Source: a bacterium (GTDB lineage: Bacteria > Zixibacteria > MSB-5A5 > GN15 > FEB-12). From it: a stretch of 64,000 nucleotides of DNA. Location: the NCBI GenBank assembly GCA_016708025.1, contig JADJGQ010000002.1:248001-312000 (forward strand). The letters run 5' to 3'. A model generated the notes under the pieces. That model did no database searches. It saw only the letters and a list, made by a program, of their open reading frames with translations, and was not told the DNA's origin. Shown here in pieces: positions 52,652-61,859 of the stretch. The position numbers and the translations under genes were made by a program. The stretch's first letter is position 1. Every line of letters starts with the position of its first letter.

Positions 52652-54886
52652 GTGTTGTTGCGCTCAATGCCGGTACTGCTGGTCGTTTTGCTGTTGCCAC
52701 TTCTGGCGGAGTCGAAGTCGATCGAACTCAAATACGATCCGTCAGTCGACACATCTCTTCTTCCATACTCAGTTGTCATTAAAGATGCCGCGACCAGCCC
52801 GTGTGACCGCCCGCCAGTCCGCCACTCACTTCGTGCTGTAACGGTAGCAAATCGGCCTGATGAGCTTTCTACATATGTGCGAGCGATGAATCCGTTGCCA
52901 AGCGAATCCCCTGAGGGGCACCTCAATTGGAGCCCTTTTGGTCATCGGGCTGCACTCGACGAAATGGCGCTTCTGGGAACCCTTATAGAAGACATCGCGG
53001 TTGTCCCTCGGGGAGACTCAGTCTGGATATTCGGAACTGCTCTGCGAAGTGACTCACTCTATCTGTTCAAAGCGGTTTCGCCGGAAGGGAAGGTGGAGTG
53101 GATCTCGATCGCTCAAGTTGTTGATCGCGACGGAGACGGAAAGTGGTCGGGAAATTCGAGGCATCTTCTGACAGCCGATTACGATTTTGACGGACAGACC
53201 GAGCTCTTTTTCTATTTCAACGCGGTCAGGGATAGCCAGCCGCGAGAGCTCGTCTGTATTGAGGCCGACTCATTCCATCTTGAATGGCGGCTTAAAGTGG
53301 CGTCGCCGGTGTATACGGTTTTTACCTGCGGCGACACGAGTGATCCCGGGGTCATTTTCGCAACAGAAGCTCCCGGGCAGGGTGTCAGCGACTCCATTTT
53401 CAGGGACAGATTCGGGTACCTCGGGCGGGTAGACCGAAAAGGCAAGGTTGCTTTTGCACTGAGTAAGTCCACCTATCCGTTTAGCTTTCCTCTGGATATT
53501 GCCAAATCCCGATCTGAATTCTACATCCTTGGACTGACCATTGATGACACCACCGGTGACACAAGACTCTCCGCAGGATTGTTGGAGCGAATCTCTGCGA
53601 ACGGCCAGACCATCAGCCAGGTGTCAGATTCGCAATTCAGCCCAAGCATGTGGGCTATTGATCTGGATGATGACGGGGTTAAGGAAATATTGGTCTTCAA
53701 CGCAGACAGATCTGTTCAGGTGTTTTCGGCCGCTCTGGAAAAACTGTATCACTCCGAGCCCGGATTTCCTGCTGGTGACGCGGGTTTCATAGAGCGGTTT
53801 GACGGGATACATGATGCCCGGCTCATTCCGCTGGATGGAGAACGGACAGGGATATTTGACGCGCATTTCAACCTGCTGGCGCTCTTGCCGAAAACCTCAC
53901 AGTGCGAAGTGCTGGGCAGGGACTCGACCGGGCAGGTCACGGCCCTTATCCTCAATGAGTATACCGGACGCCACTATTTCGCTAGTTTGTCCAGACGAAG
54001 TAACCTTGACCTGGCCGTGATCTTTTATCGCAAGAACCATGTCTACTTTTTGTCCGGGTCGTTTGCACTCTTGGCGGCGCTGTTTGTGACTGCGTTCTAT
54101 CAGCGAAGAACAAAAGCGAACCTTCGCATAATCGACCGCCAGCGTCAGGAGCTTGCCGAGGCGCACCAGAAACTGAAAGACGCACAGCCGGCGATCATCG
54201 CGCGCGAGAAATATCTCCAGGCAAAAGATATCGCGGGCGGCTTTGCGCATGAGATCCGCAACGCGCTCTTTCCGGCAGATAGTGCGATCACAAAGATCAA
54301 AGACCTCTCCTCAACCGGCACCATCAGCCAAGAGAAGCTGGAAAGATGCCTGGTTCCGTTGAGTGTTGCGGTAACGAGAGCAGTCGGCATAACACAAATC
54401 ATCTCCAGTTACACGAAACTGGAATCTGAGCATTTGCCGGAACGCGTTCTGCTCCCAAAAGTGATCGAGCGCGCCATCGCCGCACACAAACCACTACTGG
54501 AGAACAAAGAGGCGAAAGTGGTTCTTGATGGTCCAGAAAACACAGTTATAGAATCTAATCTGGCACAGCTCGACATGGTTTTCTCCAATCTGATCTTGAA
54601 CAGTCTCGACGCTTTGACTGATCGAACCACTCCGATTATTAGTATCAAGTGGCAGACGACAGGGGATTTCACACGAGTCACTTTCAGCGACAATGGCGCC
54701 GGAATTCCCGAGGAAATTCTTCCCAGGATATTTGATACGTTTTTCTCAACGAAACCAAACAAGGGGACGGGTTTGGGGCTATCACTTACGAAGAAGATCA
54801 TCGAGATGTACGGGGGGACGATCAGCGCCACCAGCACGGTTGGGGCGGGCACGAGTATTGAGGTAAGACTACGTCCCTGCGATTGA
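52652..54886 (+). CDS. Sensor histidine kinase with large extracytoplasmic propeller-like region
   Basis: The 744-residue kinase has a signal anchor (VLLVVLLLPLLAES), a roughly 440-residue extracytoplasmic region, a membrane helix at about 463-484, a short coiled coil, and HisKA with the phospho-accepting His near residue 533 (DIAGGFAHEIRNALFPADS). The HATPase carries NLILNSLDAL, DNGAGIP and GTGLGLSLTKK. The sensor has FG-GAP/EF-hand-like Asp-rich loops (DRDGDGKWSG, DYDFDGQTELF, DLDDDGVKEI), suggesting calcium binding or a propeller fold. A paralogue with the same layout is at 58022-60301. The start GTG is weakly supported; an ATG 15 bases on is possible. Confidence 0.88.
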   Translation: MLLRSMPVLLVVLLLPLLAESKSIELKYDPSVDTSLLPYSVVIKDAATSPCDRPPVRHSLRAVTVANRPDELSTYVRAMNPLPSESPEGHLNWSPFGHRAALDEMALLGTLIEDIAVVPRGDSVWIFGTALRSDSLYLFKAVSPEGKVEWISIAQVVDRDGDGKWSGNSRHLLTADYDFDGQTELFFYFNAVRDSQPRELVCIEADSFHLEWRLKVASPVYTVFTCGDTSDPGVIFATEAPGQGVSDSIFRDRFGYLGRVDRKGKVAFALSKSTYPFSFPLDIAKSRSEFYILGLTIDDTTGDTRLSAGLLERISANGQTISQVSDSQFSPSMWAIDLDDDGVKEILVFNADRSVQVFSAALEKLYHSEPGFPAGDAGFIERFDGIHDARLIPLDGERTGIFDAHFNLLALLPKTSQCEVLGRDSTGQVTALILNEYTGRHYFASLSRRSNLDLAVIFYRKNHVYFLSGSFALLAALFVTAFYQRRTKANLRIIDRQRQELAEAHQKLKDAQPAIIAREKYLQAKDIAGGFAHEIRNALFPADSAITKIKDLSSTGTISQEKLERCLVPLSVAVTRAVGITQIISSYTKLESEHLPERVLLPKVIERAIAAHKPLLENKEAKVVLDGPENTVIESNLAQLDMVFSNLILNSLDALTDRTTPIISIKWQTTGDFTRVTFSDNGAGIPEEILPRIFDTFFSTKPNKGTGLGLSLTKKIIEMYGGTISATSTVGAGTSIEVRLRPCD

Positions 54887-54980
54887 CCTGCGAATAAGGT
54901 GCACTGCAATAGTGCACTCTCACACGGAATGATTCTACAATCCACACTCGTTGTTCACTTCGATTTCAGATTGCCGAGAA

Positions 54981-55027
54981 GTAAAATTACTCCGGTGTAA
55001 TCGTTCTTATTGTAGGTAAACTACTCC
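54981..55027 (+). promoter_or_regulatory. Upstream activator site of the surface-protein promoter
   Basis: Two related motifs, GTAAAATTACTCC (54981-54993) and GGTAAACTACTCC (55015-55027), lie 132 and 97 bases ahead of the -24 GG of the sigma-54-type promoter. A very similar segment, with the same 132-base spacing, lies upstream of the second sigma-54-type promoter at 61699-61743. This is the expected position of an enhancer-binding protein site. Confidence 0.6.
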
Positions 55028-55110
55028 ACGCGACAATACAGTCGCCGAATTTTCCGGTTTTACGATATTGTCCCGCAATGAGTAACGCGTGTGACAATAC
55101 CACTTCAAAA

Positions 55111-55127
55111 TTGGCATCACACTTGCA
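55111..55127 (+). promoter_or_regulatory. Sigma-54 (-24/-12) promoter
   Basis: TTGGCATCACACTTGCA has the invariant GG and GC separated by ten bases and agrees with YTGGCACGRNNNTTGCW at nearly all fixed positions. Transcription would begin near 55139, 60 bases before the start codon of the surface protein. Confidence 0.75.
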
Positions 55128-55200
55128 ATGTACTTCCGAAATTCAACCGTGCGTCGCTCTATCACACGCACGCAACATGAAACATTTTCTGGAGGTACAC

Positions 55201-57798
55201 ATGAGGTTCGCAGTACTAATGTTTGCCATAGTCTTCCTTCTCATAGGAAGTGCAGTTATGGCAGCCGAAAAGATCGTCTTCTCGTCGAACGAATCCGGGA
55301 ACCATGACATCTGGATGATCAATCCGGATGGAACTGGGAAAATGCAGATCACAAACAGCGCAATTGACGAATTTTCTCCGAAGATCTCACATGATGGTAA
55401 GACCATCGCATTCACACGATTCGACGGTGGCCAGTACCATGGAAATATCTATTTCTATGATGTTGCCACGGGTGCAGTTTCCCAGGTGACCAGTGCGAAC
55501 GATGTTGCGTATGACCTCTCGTGGAGTCCAGATGATACCAAGATCGCGTATTCCCGAAGCTGCGGAGGCCGACAGATCGCAGTTCTCGACCTGGCAACGA
55601 GCGCAGTAGACGTCCTGACTGGATGCAGTGGCGGTTCTTATGGTGCCATCTGGCACCCAACGGACGGTCGAATTTACTATTGGGACTACATTCCAGGAGG
55701 CTGTAACTGGGGAATGTATTCGGTTCCGGCAACAGGAGGAACAGCTGAACGAGCTGACGGCAGAACATATTGGGATACTGAATGGTCGTTTAATCCGACT
55801 AATCCAGACAATATAGCTGCCGCTGTCTATTTTGGCACCGGCTGTCTACATGGGAGCTATCTTGCTCTGTTGAACAGAGCGGATACTAATTATACACTGC
55901 TACATGGTGGAGGGGACATCGCAGATCGAAATCCGGCGTGGTCACCCGACGGAACGCGAATAGCATTCGCGACGCAGGAATGGACCGTAACGACGGCACG
56001 TAATGTTTGTGTTTATGATGTGCAATCTGGAAACTTGGACACTTTGCCGATTGGCGCATCAGGTGGAAGTCAATACGGTTCGATTGCAGATCTGAGTTGG
56101 GGTACGATTGTCTCAACTAATGGTCCCATCTATTGGGCGGGGACAGGCCACTGGTACGAAGTAGTCAAAGGGCCATCGGCTGGTCTACCTTGGATTTCCT
56201 GGACGGCGTGCCGCGACTCGGCTCGTGCGCGGGGCGGCTATCTGGCAAGCATCTCTGAATCTGGTGAGAACCAGTTCATTACTAGTATCATTCCTACAGA
56301 ATATACTTCTAAGGCAATAGGGGGCTGTGAAGTATCCGAGGGTAACTGGGCTTGGGACTCTGGAGAACCATTTGTTTACACTAATTGGGCACCCGGTGAA
56401 CCAAGTAATAGCTGGGGTGGAACTGAAGCGTATATGTACTACGGTGTGAATTTCCCTGGTCAGTGGCACGATGGAACGCTTTTCGGGGCAGATGCCTTTG
56501 TCGTGGAGTATGAAGTCGAGCCAAACTTCATTGAATTCCCAGGTCTATCGGCCTTACCGTGTGATACAGAAATCTTAGTGCAACCTGTTCGCGTCAGGAA
56601 CTGGAGACCTGTTGTTGGAATGAACATCCCCCTCAGCATTCCCGAAGGCGCCGAAGTGATAAGTGTGCAATTGGGAGGTCTTGCAACAGAAGGTTGGGAC
56701 GAACTGATTGAGACTCAAATAGACAATCAGTCCGGAACGCTTCGTATGGTCTTGACGAACAGTCCACTTGAGGAGCTAGCCCCGGGAAATCATCTTATCG
56801 CTAATATCCACTTCAAGGCAGCCGCACAGTGCACAACCTCAACGGGATTGCATTGGGACACAACCTTGTCGTCAGATCCGGAACGCATGTTGTCTTTCTC
56901 GGACTCGCGATTCAATTCATTTGAGCCACACTTTGACAACATGAAGGATTCATTTATAGTACATGGCTACCTTAGAGGCGACAATAATGGCGATAGAAAC
57001 GTCGATCTCTCTGATTTGAGTGCACTGATAGCATATTTGACTCAGACACCGAGACCCGCACCCTGTGTATTGCAGGCCGCTAATGCTAACGGGGATCCTA
57101 AAGTTGATTTGTCGGACCTGACAATTCTCATTGCATACCTGACCAGCACTCCTCGCCCGATTCTGCAATGTGGCGCTGCGGCGAGCCCGTTTCTCAAACC
57201 AGACATTGGTTATCACTTGGCAACCGTGTCAAACAGTAGTCGTTATGCAATCTCGCTATCTAGCCAACTACCTCTTCGAGCGGTTCTACTTAAAGTCCAG
57301 ACATCTGGATCAGTAGGTAGCCTCTTGAGTTCAGAATTTGACCTTTTTGTTGAACGAGCCGGAAACGAAGTGATTATTCTGGCTGTCGACTTGCAGGGTC
57401 GTGGGATAATTGACCCGGGCACACAGGAATTGTTCGCGTTTTCGGAAGAGGTGACTATTATCTCATCGGAGGCGTCCACAGCAGAATTCGCAACGGTCTA
57501 CGGCTCCATCAGCAACCTTGCCTCCCTTGTTCCGGTAGAGTTCGGGCTTTCCCAGAACTATCCGAACCCGTTCAACCCTTCAACCGAGATTAGCTATAGT
57601 CTTCCGACTGCCGCATACGTGACATTGGAAGTCTACAACTTGACCGGTCAACGAGTGGCCATCTTGGTCAACAGCGATCAAGCGAGCGGGACTCACACGG
57701 TTCGTTGGGATGCCAGCCAGTACGCCAGCGGCGTTTACATGTACCGTTTAACGACTGGAGAATTCACTGAAACGAAGAAGATGCTACTCATCAAGTAG
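55201..57798 (+). CDS. Mosaic surface protein: TolB propeller, C-type lectin, cohesin- and dockerin-like modules, sorting domain
   Basis: The 865-residue product has a signal peptide (MFAIVFLLIGSAVMAAE) and a TolB/WD40-like propeller (about 20-300; repeats such as HDIWMINPDGTGKMQIT). A C-type-lectin-like domain follows (about 308-438; YWAGTGHWYEVV, GGYLASISESGENQFI, NWAPGEPSNSWGGTEAYMYY). After it come a cohesin-like domain (about 440-590), a dockerin-like pair of calcium loops (DNNGDRNVDLSDLSALIAYL and NANGDPKVDLSDLTILIAYL), and a C-terminal sorting domain with LSQNYPNPFNPSTEISYSLP. GGAGG lies five bases before the ATG. It is probably a carbohydrate-binding surface or secreted adhesin, driven by the sigma-54-type promoter upstream. 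Confidence 0.88.
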   Translation: MRFAVLMFAIVFLLIGSAVMAAEKIVFSSNESGNHDIWMINPDGTGKMQITNSAIDEFSPKISHDGKTIAFTRFDGGQYHGNIYFYDVATGAVSQVTSANDVAYDLSWSPDDTKIAYSRSCGGRQIAVLDLATSAVDVLTGCSGGSYGAIWHPTDGRIYYWDYIPGGCNWGMYSVPATGGTAERADGRTYWDTEWSFNPTNPDNIAAAVYFGTGCLHGSYLALLNRADTNYTLLHGGGDIADRNPAWSPDGTRIAFATQEWTVTTARNVCVYDVQSGNLDTLPIGASGGSQYGSIADLSWGTIVSTNGPIYWAGTGHWYEVVKGPSAGLPWISWTACRDSARARGGYLASISESGENQFITSIIPTEYTSKAIGGCEVSEGNWAWDSGEPFVYTNWAPGEPSNSWGGTEAYMYYGVNFPGQWHDGTLFGADAFVVEYEVEPNFIEFPGLSALPCDTEILVQPVRVRNWRPVVGMNIPLSIPEGAEVISVQLGGLATEGWDELIETQIDNQSGTLRMVLTNSPLEELAPGNHLIANIHFKAAAQCTTSTGLHWDTTLSSDPERMLSFSDSRFNSFEPHFDNMKDSFIVHGYLRGDNNGDRNVDLSDLSALIAYLTQTPRPAPCVLQAANANGDPKVDLSDLTILIAYLTSTPRPILQCGAAASPFLKPDIGYHLATVSNSSRYAISLSSQLPLRAVLLKVQTSGSVGSLLSSEFDLFVERAGNEVIILAVDLQGRGIIDPGTQELFAFSEEVTIISSEASTAEFATVYGSISNLASLVPVEFGLSQNYPNPFNPSTEISYSLPTAAYVTLEVYNLTGQRVAILVNSDQASGTHTVRWDASQYASGVYMYRLTTGEFTETKKMLLIK

Positions 57799-57850
57799 GA
57801 GAAGATAACAGCATGATGGCACTCGAATAGCGAGCTATCGAGTGTGTACC

Positions 57851-57895
57851 AGACCCGGTGGTGTGATCCAGTCACCCGCCGGGTCTTGTTTTGTC
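57851..57895 (+). terminator. Rho-independent terminator of the surface protein gene
   Basis: AGACCCGG pairs with CCGGGTCT over 8 bp with a partly paired interior, followed by TGTTTTGTC. It lies 53 bases after the stop codon and separates this gene from the second kinase. Confidence 0.8.
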
Positions 57896-58021
57896 ATTAT
57901 TTGGCAGGACCCTGAAAAACGACCGCTTGCAGTCGCCCCCCCCCGCCAACTTTTCCGTACCCGATGGCGGTCTGTGCATTATATTACGGAGCAGCGATTT
58001 CGCTCGATCCGGGAGACTCTT

Positions 58022-60301
58022 TTGACAGGTTCACGCAGTTATATTCATTGGTTCTTTGTCGGTTTCGCAATGGCCGTTCTGCTATTGTGGGCAGGTTTGG
58101 CCTTTGCAGTTGACGAGATCAATCTCAAAGTAGAACAGAGCACCGATTACCTTCCCTATCGGGCCGAAATCGAGAACCATCTGTTCTGTGACGTGGAAGC
58201 CTCGCCGGTCATTCACTCAAGACATATCATTCGGGTCTCTCAGATCGACGGTCCGTCCGGCTCCTGGGTTTATGCCAAAAACCAGTCACCATGGGTCAAC
58301 TCCTTCAGCCATCTGCTTCGCATGGAGGTTCCTTCCGGGGTCATCATGCAGGAACATCCGGTCAAAGAACTGATCCTGTCAGATCTGGCCGTGACCATTG
58401 ACAGTCAGTTGCAGGACACATCCGTGTTGATCTCAGGATTCTGGCACGACTCGGCCTACATCTGTAAATGGACTTTGGCGACCGATTCATTGGAGCGGAT
58501 CTTTGTAGCTACCGGACCGGACAAAAATGGAAATGGAAGCTGGGATGGTCAGTTCATTTACCAGCACACATCTGACTATGATCAGGATGGCCGCGTTGAG
58601 AGTTTCTTTTATCTCAACACCGAGCGGGATCTTGAACCGCGCCTGCTGGTCTGTATCCAGTCCTCGCCCTTTAAGATCGAATGGACACTGCAGATGGCTT
58701 CCATGGTCGTGTGGGTGATCCCGATTCGCGACTCACTCTGTTCAGGGGTTTTGGTCTCAACACATTGCCCCGGGCAAGGGGCAGTTGATTCACTATTCAC
58801 GGATAGTTTCGGCTACTTGGTGCGTATCGATACATCAGGCAAGGTCCAGTACCATCACAAGATCTCGCAGTATCCCGAGGGAACGCGGATGATCCGAGGC
58901 CGCGCGAACGAAGATATTTACCTGGCGCATGGATTCGAATTCGATAAGCCACCCGATTCCGCTGACTCTGCGCCGCTCGGGACAGGTCTGTCGCGAGTTG
59001 CGTTTGATGGAAGCGTGCTGAATCAAGAAAGCGATAGCGCAGGGCATACATCGATCTGGCTGGCCGACTGGGATGGTGATACCGACGACGAGCTGTTTGT
59101 GACTCTGAGGGACGGAAGAATTCGCGTGTTCGAGAGTGACCTGACTTCTGCTGCCATAATTTCATCGCGTGAGATCCAAAGCCATGTATCTTCTTTGCCG
59201 GCCTTTGATGGCCACTCTGACGCTCAAGTGATCAATGAGGCCGACGGACACTCGGGGATCTTCGACAATAGATTGACGAAATTGGCCAGCTTGCCCCAGC
59301 AATACCAGTACGTTGAGGTTGCCGAACGCGGCGTCAACGGTGAAGCTACGCTTCTGATGTGCGCAGGATATATCGGTGAGTCTCATCTCATTCGCATCCA
59401 ACGACAAAGCTGGCTGACCCTGGTCGCGATCTTCTACCGGGATAATCAGGTCTATGTGCTGGCCACACTTTTTAGCGCTCTCTTTGGTCTGATGGTGAGC
59501 AACTACTACCGCAGGAAGACCAAGCAGAATCTGGCAACGATAAGGAGCCAGAAGATCGAGCTGGAGGAGACCCATGAAGCACTCAAACGGGCGCAGGAGA
59601 CGATCATCGCGCAGGAGAAATATCGGCAGGCGAAAGATATTGCGGGCGGCTTCGCACACGAGATCAGGAACGCGCTGTTCCCGGCGGATAGTTCGCTAAC
59701 GCAGGTCAACCAGATGACCATGACGGGGAGTGTCGACCCGGCCAAGGTGTCCAAGCATATTCGGTTGATCTCCAGCGCAGTCTCCCGAGCGATCGGCATC
59801 ACCCAGTTGATCACGCAATACACGAAGTTGGAATCGGAGAGAATTCCGGAACAGGTAGATCTTCCGGGCGCAGTCCGGGCCGCTTTCGCGGCGCATCGAC
59901 AGATGCTGGACCAACAGGGGGTGATAGTGTCAGTCTCAGGGCCAGATTCTCTCGCGGTTCTGTCCAACAACACTCAACTGGGAATGGTCTTGAACAACTT
60001 GATCCTCAATAGTCTCGATGCCTTGACTAATCGGCCGAAACCAACTATCTTGGTCAGGTGGGAGCGGCTGGAATCCACTGCCAGCGTCACGTTCAGTGAC
60101 AATGGCTGCGGAATAGCGGCCGATGATCTACACCGGGTATTCGATACGTTTTTTTCAACCAAGCCAAGCCACGGAACCGGACTAGGTCTAGCCACGACCA
60201 AACGGATCGTTGAACTGTACGGGGGCGGAATCTCTGTCAGCAGCGAACCGGGATCGGGAACAACCTTCACGATCAGATTCTGTCTGTTTTCTCAGGAGTA
60301 A
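58022..60301 (+). CDS. Sensor histidine kinase, paralogue of the kinase at 52652-54886
   Basis: The 759-residue protein has the same order of parts: signal anchor (FAMAVLLLWAGLAFAV), extracytoplasmic sensor with Asp-rich loops (DKNGNGSWDGQ, DYDQDGRVESF, DWDGDTDDELF), membrane helix at about 475-497, HisKA with the identical core DIAGGFAHEIRNALFPADS (His near 546), and HATPase with NLILNSLDAL, DNGCGIA and GTGLGLATTKR. I chose the TTG at 58022 because GGGAG lies six bases ahead and the longer frame runs through the preceding terminator. The response regulator starts 36 bases downstream. Confidence 0.9.
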   Translation: MTGSRSYIHWFFVGFAMAVLLLWAGLAFAVDEINLKVEQSTDYLPYRAEIENHLFCDVEASPVIHSRHIIRVSQIDGPSGSWVYAKNQSPWVNSFSHLLRMEVPSGVIMQEHPVKELILSDLAVTIDSQLQDTSVLISGFWHDSAYICKWTLATDSLERIFVATGPDKNGNGSWDGQFIYQHTSDYDQDGRVESFFYLNTERDLEPRLLVCIQSSPFKIEWTLQMASMVVWVIPIRDSLCSGVLVSTHCPGQGAVDSLFTDSFGYLVRIDTSGKVQYHHKISQYPEGTRMIRGRANEDIYLAHGFEFDKPPDSADSAPLGTGLSRVAFDGSVLNQESDSAGHTSIWLADWDGDTDDELFVTLRDGRIRVFESDLTSAAIISSREIQSHVSSLPAFDGHSDAQVINEADGHSGIFDNRLTKLASLPQQYQYVEVAERGVNGEATLLMCAGYIGESHLIRIQRQSWLTLVAIFYRDNQVYVLATLFSALFGLMVSNYYRRKTKQNLATIRSQKIELEETHEALKRAQETIIAQEKYRQAKDIAGGFAHEIRNALFPADSSLTQVNQMTMTGSVDPAKVSKHIRLISSAVSRAIGITQLITQYTKLESERIPEQVDLPGAVRAAFAAHRQMLDQQGVIVSVSGPDSLAVLSNNTQLGMVLNNLILNSLDALTNRPKPTILVRWERLESTASVTFSDNGCGIAADDLHRVFDTFFSTKPSHGTGLGLATTKRIVELYGGGISVSSEPGSGTTFTIRFCLFSQE

Positions 60302-60337
60302 CACGAAGAGAATACTTGTTCAATACGGCCTTCACCT

Positions 60338-61705
60338 ATGCTCAAACAACAGCTCGCCAAACTGCTCGTGGTCGATGATGACCCATCCGTTCTTGAAGCT
60401 CTGGTCAGTCTTTTCATCGATGATTACGAAGTGATCTCCGCGTCTTCCGGACAAGGCGCAATTGCCCTGGCTGAAGCCCAAGCGGATATTGCGGTGGCTG
60501 TTCTGGATATCAAAATGGAGGGATTGGATGGGATCGAAACTGCCCGCCTGATCAAGCGGATCCGTCCCAATCTGATCATCATCTTTCACACCGGATATCC
60601 GGGGGATTATGAAGAGCAGTCGATCGATGCCGCCGAAAAGCCATTCGACTTTGTGGAGAAAGGGAGATCGGCTGTTCGCCTGATGCGAAGTGTTCGGAAC
60701 GGGGTCGATGCCTACCGTTTGAAAACAACCGGCCTCCTGCACCCTCGAACGGATATGCCCGATTATGGATTGATCGGCAAGTCCCAGCCTATTCTCCGGG
60801 TAATCCGAGAGGTCGAGATGATCGCCCGTGGAGACAATCGGGTCATGATCCTGGGAGAGACCGGTACCGGCAAGGAATTGGTGGCGAACGCGATTCACTA
60901 CAATAGTCAGCGTGCGAGCAAGCCGATGGCAGTGCTCCACTGCAATCACAAATCACCTGATCTGGTTGAGTCAGAGCTTTTTGGTCATCTTAAAGGTTCA
61001 TACACACACGCCTACGAAACTAGAAAAGGGAAATTTGAATTCGCAAACGGCGGCACGATCTTTCTCGACGAAATCGGGGATCTCGACATTACCACCCAGG
61101 CAAAACTGCTCCGTGTCGCTCAGGATGGCACCTATACTCCCATCGGCGTTGACACCACGCGCACAACTGATGTTCGCCTGATCTGCGCGACCAACAAGAA
61201 CCTCTCCAACATGGTCAAACAGGGGACTTTTCGTGATGATCTCTTCTATCGTCTGAAAGGGGTCACGATCGAACTTCCCACCCTGCGCGAACGAAAAGAA
61301 GATATTCCCATACTGGTGGATTACTTTGTCAAACGCGATTGTGTCAAGGCCAGTGAACCACCCAAGCATTTCGATCAATCGGCAATTGAACGTCTCATCC
61401 AGTATGATTGGCCGGGGAATGTTCGGGAGCTGATGGAAGCGGTTGAAGCGATCTACCAGCGTTCTTACTCCGACTACATAGATGCCGCCGAGGTTGATTC
61501 GTATTTGAAAGACAGCACGGCCCATCTGAAATTCATCGATGATCCGGATAGTCTGAGCGGTAAGGTTGAGGCTTACAAATGCGCCTTGATCATTCATGCA
61601 ATGCGCCAGAACGGCGGCAACACCTCGGCGGCGGCGGCTCAACTTCGGACGGACAAAGCCAATCTGGGGAAGTATATCCGCGACCACGGGCTGGAGTGGG
61701 AGTAA
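60338..61705 (+). CDS. Sigma-54-type response regulator (NtrC family)
   Basis: The 455-residue protein has a receiver domain (LLVVDDDPSVLEAL, phospho-acceptor Asp57 in VAVLDIKM, FHTGYP), a central AAA+ domain (Walker A GETGTGKEL, Walker B GGTIFLDEIGD, arginine fingers in FRDDLFYRLKG) and a C-terminal Fis-type helix-turn-helix (GGNTSAAAAQLRTDKANLGK). The sigma-54 contact loop, normally GAFTGA, reads GSYTHA (near residue 217), which is unusual. It is co-transcribed with the kinase upstream. Two sigma-54-type promoters with a common upstream site flank the module, and this protein is the best candidate to act on them. Confidence 0.92.
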   Translation: MLKQQLAKLLVVDDDPSVLEALVSLFIDDYEVISASSGQGAIALAEAQADIAVAVLDIKMEGLDGIETARLIKRIRPNLIIIFHTGYPGDYEEQSIDAAEKPFDFVEKGRSAVRLMRSVRNGVDAYRLKTTGLLHPRTDMPDYGLIGKSQPILRVIREVEMIARGDNRVMILGETGTGKELVANAIHYNSQRASKPMAVLHCNHKSPDLVESELFGHLKGSYTHAYETRKGKFEFANGGTIFLDEIGDLDITTQAKLLRVAQDGTYTPIGVDTTRTTDVRLICATNKNLSNMVKQGTFRDDLFYRLKGVTIELPTLRERKEDIPILVDYFVKRDCVKASEPPKHFDQSAIERLIQYDWPGNVRELMEAVEAIYQRSYSDYIDAAEVDSYLKDSTAHLKFIDDPDSLSGKVEAYKCALIIHAMRQNGGNTSAAAAQLRTDKANLGKYIRDHGLEWE

Positions 61706-61743
61706 AACTACTCCGCTCCAAATCGACTTACGAGGTAAACTCC
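61699..61743 (+). promoter_or_regulatory. Upstream activator site of the downstream sigma-54 promoter
   Basis: GGAGTAAAACTACTCC, a perfect 6-bp inverted repeat, overlaps the stop codon of the regulator. AGGTAAACTCCC follows about 33 bases later. Both resemble the motifs at 54981-55027, and the first again lies 132 bases ahead of the -24 GG. Confidence 0.6.
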
Positions 61744-61831
61744 CTCTGCCCGAGCGACACGCGGTCGTATTCGAAGTAGCTATCCCCTTCCCCTGCAGTT
61801 CATTAGCTTTCTCATCGCATCCCGTTCACAC

Positions 61832-61848
61832 TCGGCATCGTAATTGCA
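61832..61848 (+). promoter_or_regulatory. Sigma-54 (-24/-12) promoter of a candidate small RNA
   Basis: TCGGCATCGTAATTGCA has GG and GC spaced by ten bases and agrees with the -24/-12 consensus except for one or two positions. The core GGCATCG...TTGCAAT closely matches the promoter at 55111-55127. The predicted transcript starts near 61859 and meets no protein-coding gene before a strong terminator. Confidence 0.7.
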
Positions 61849-61859
61849 ATACTCATCAG

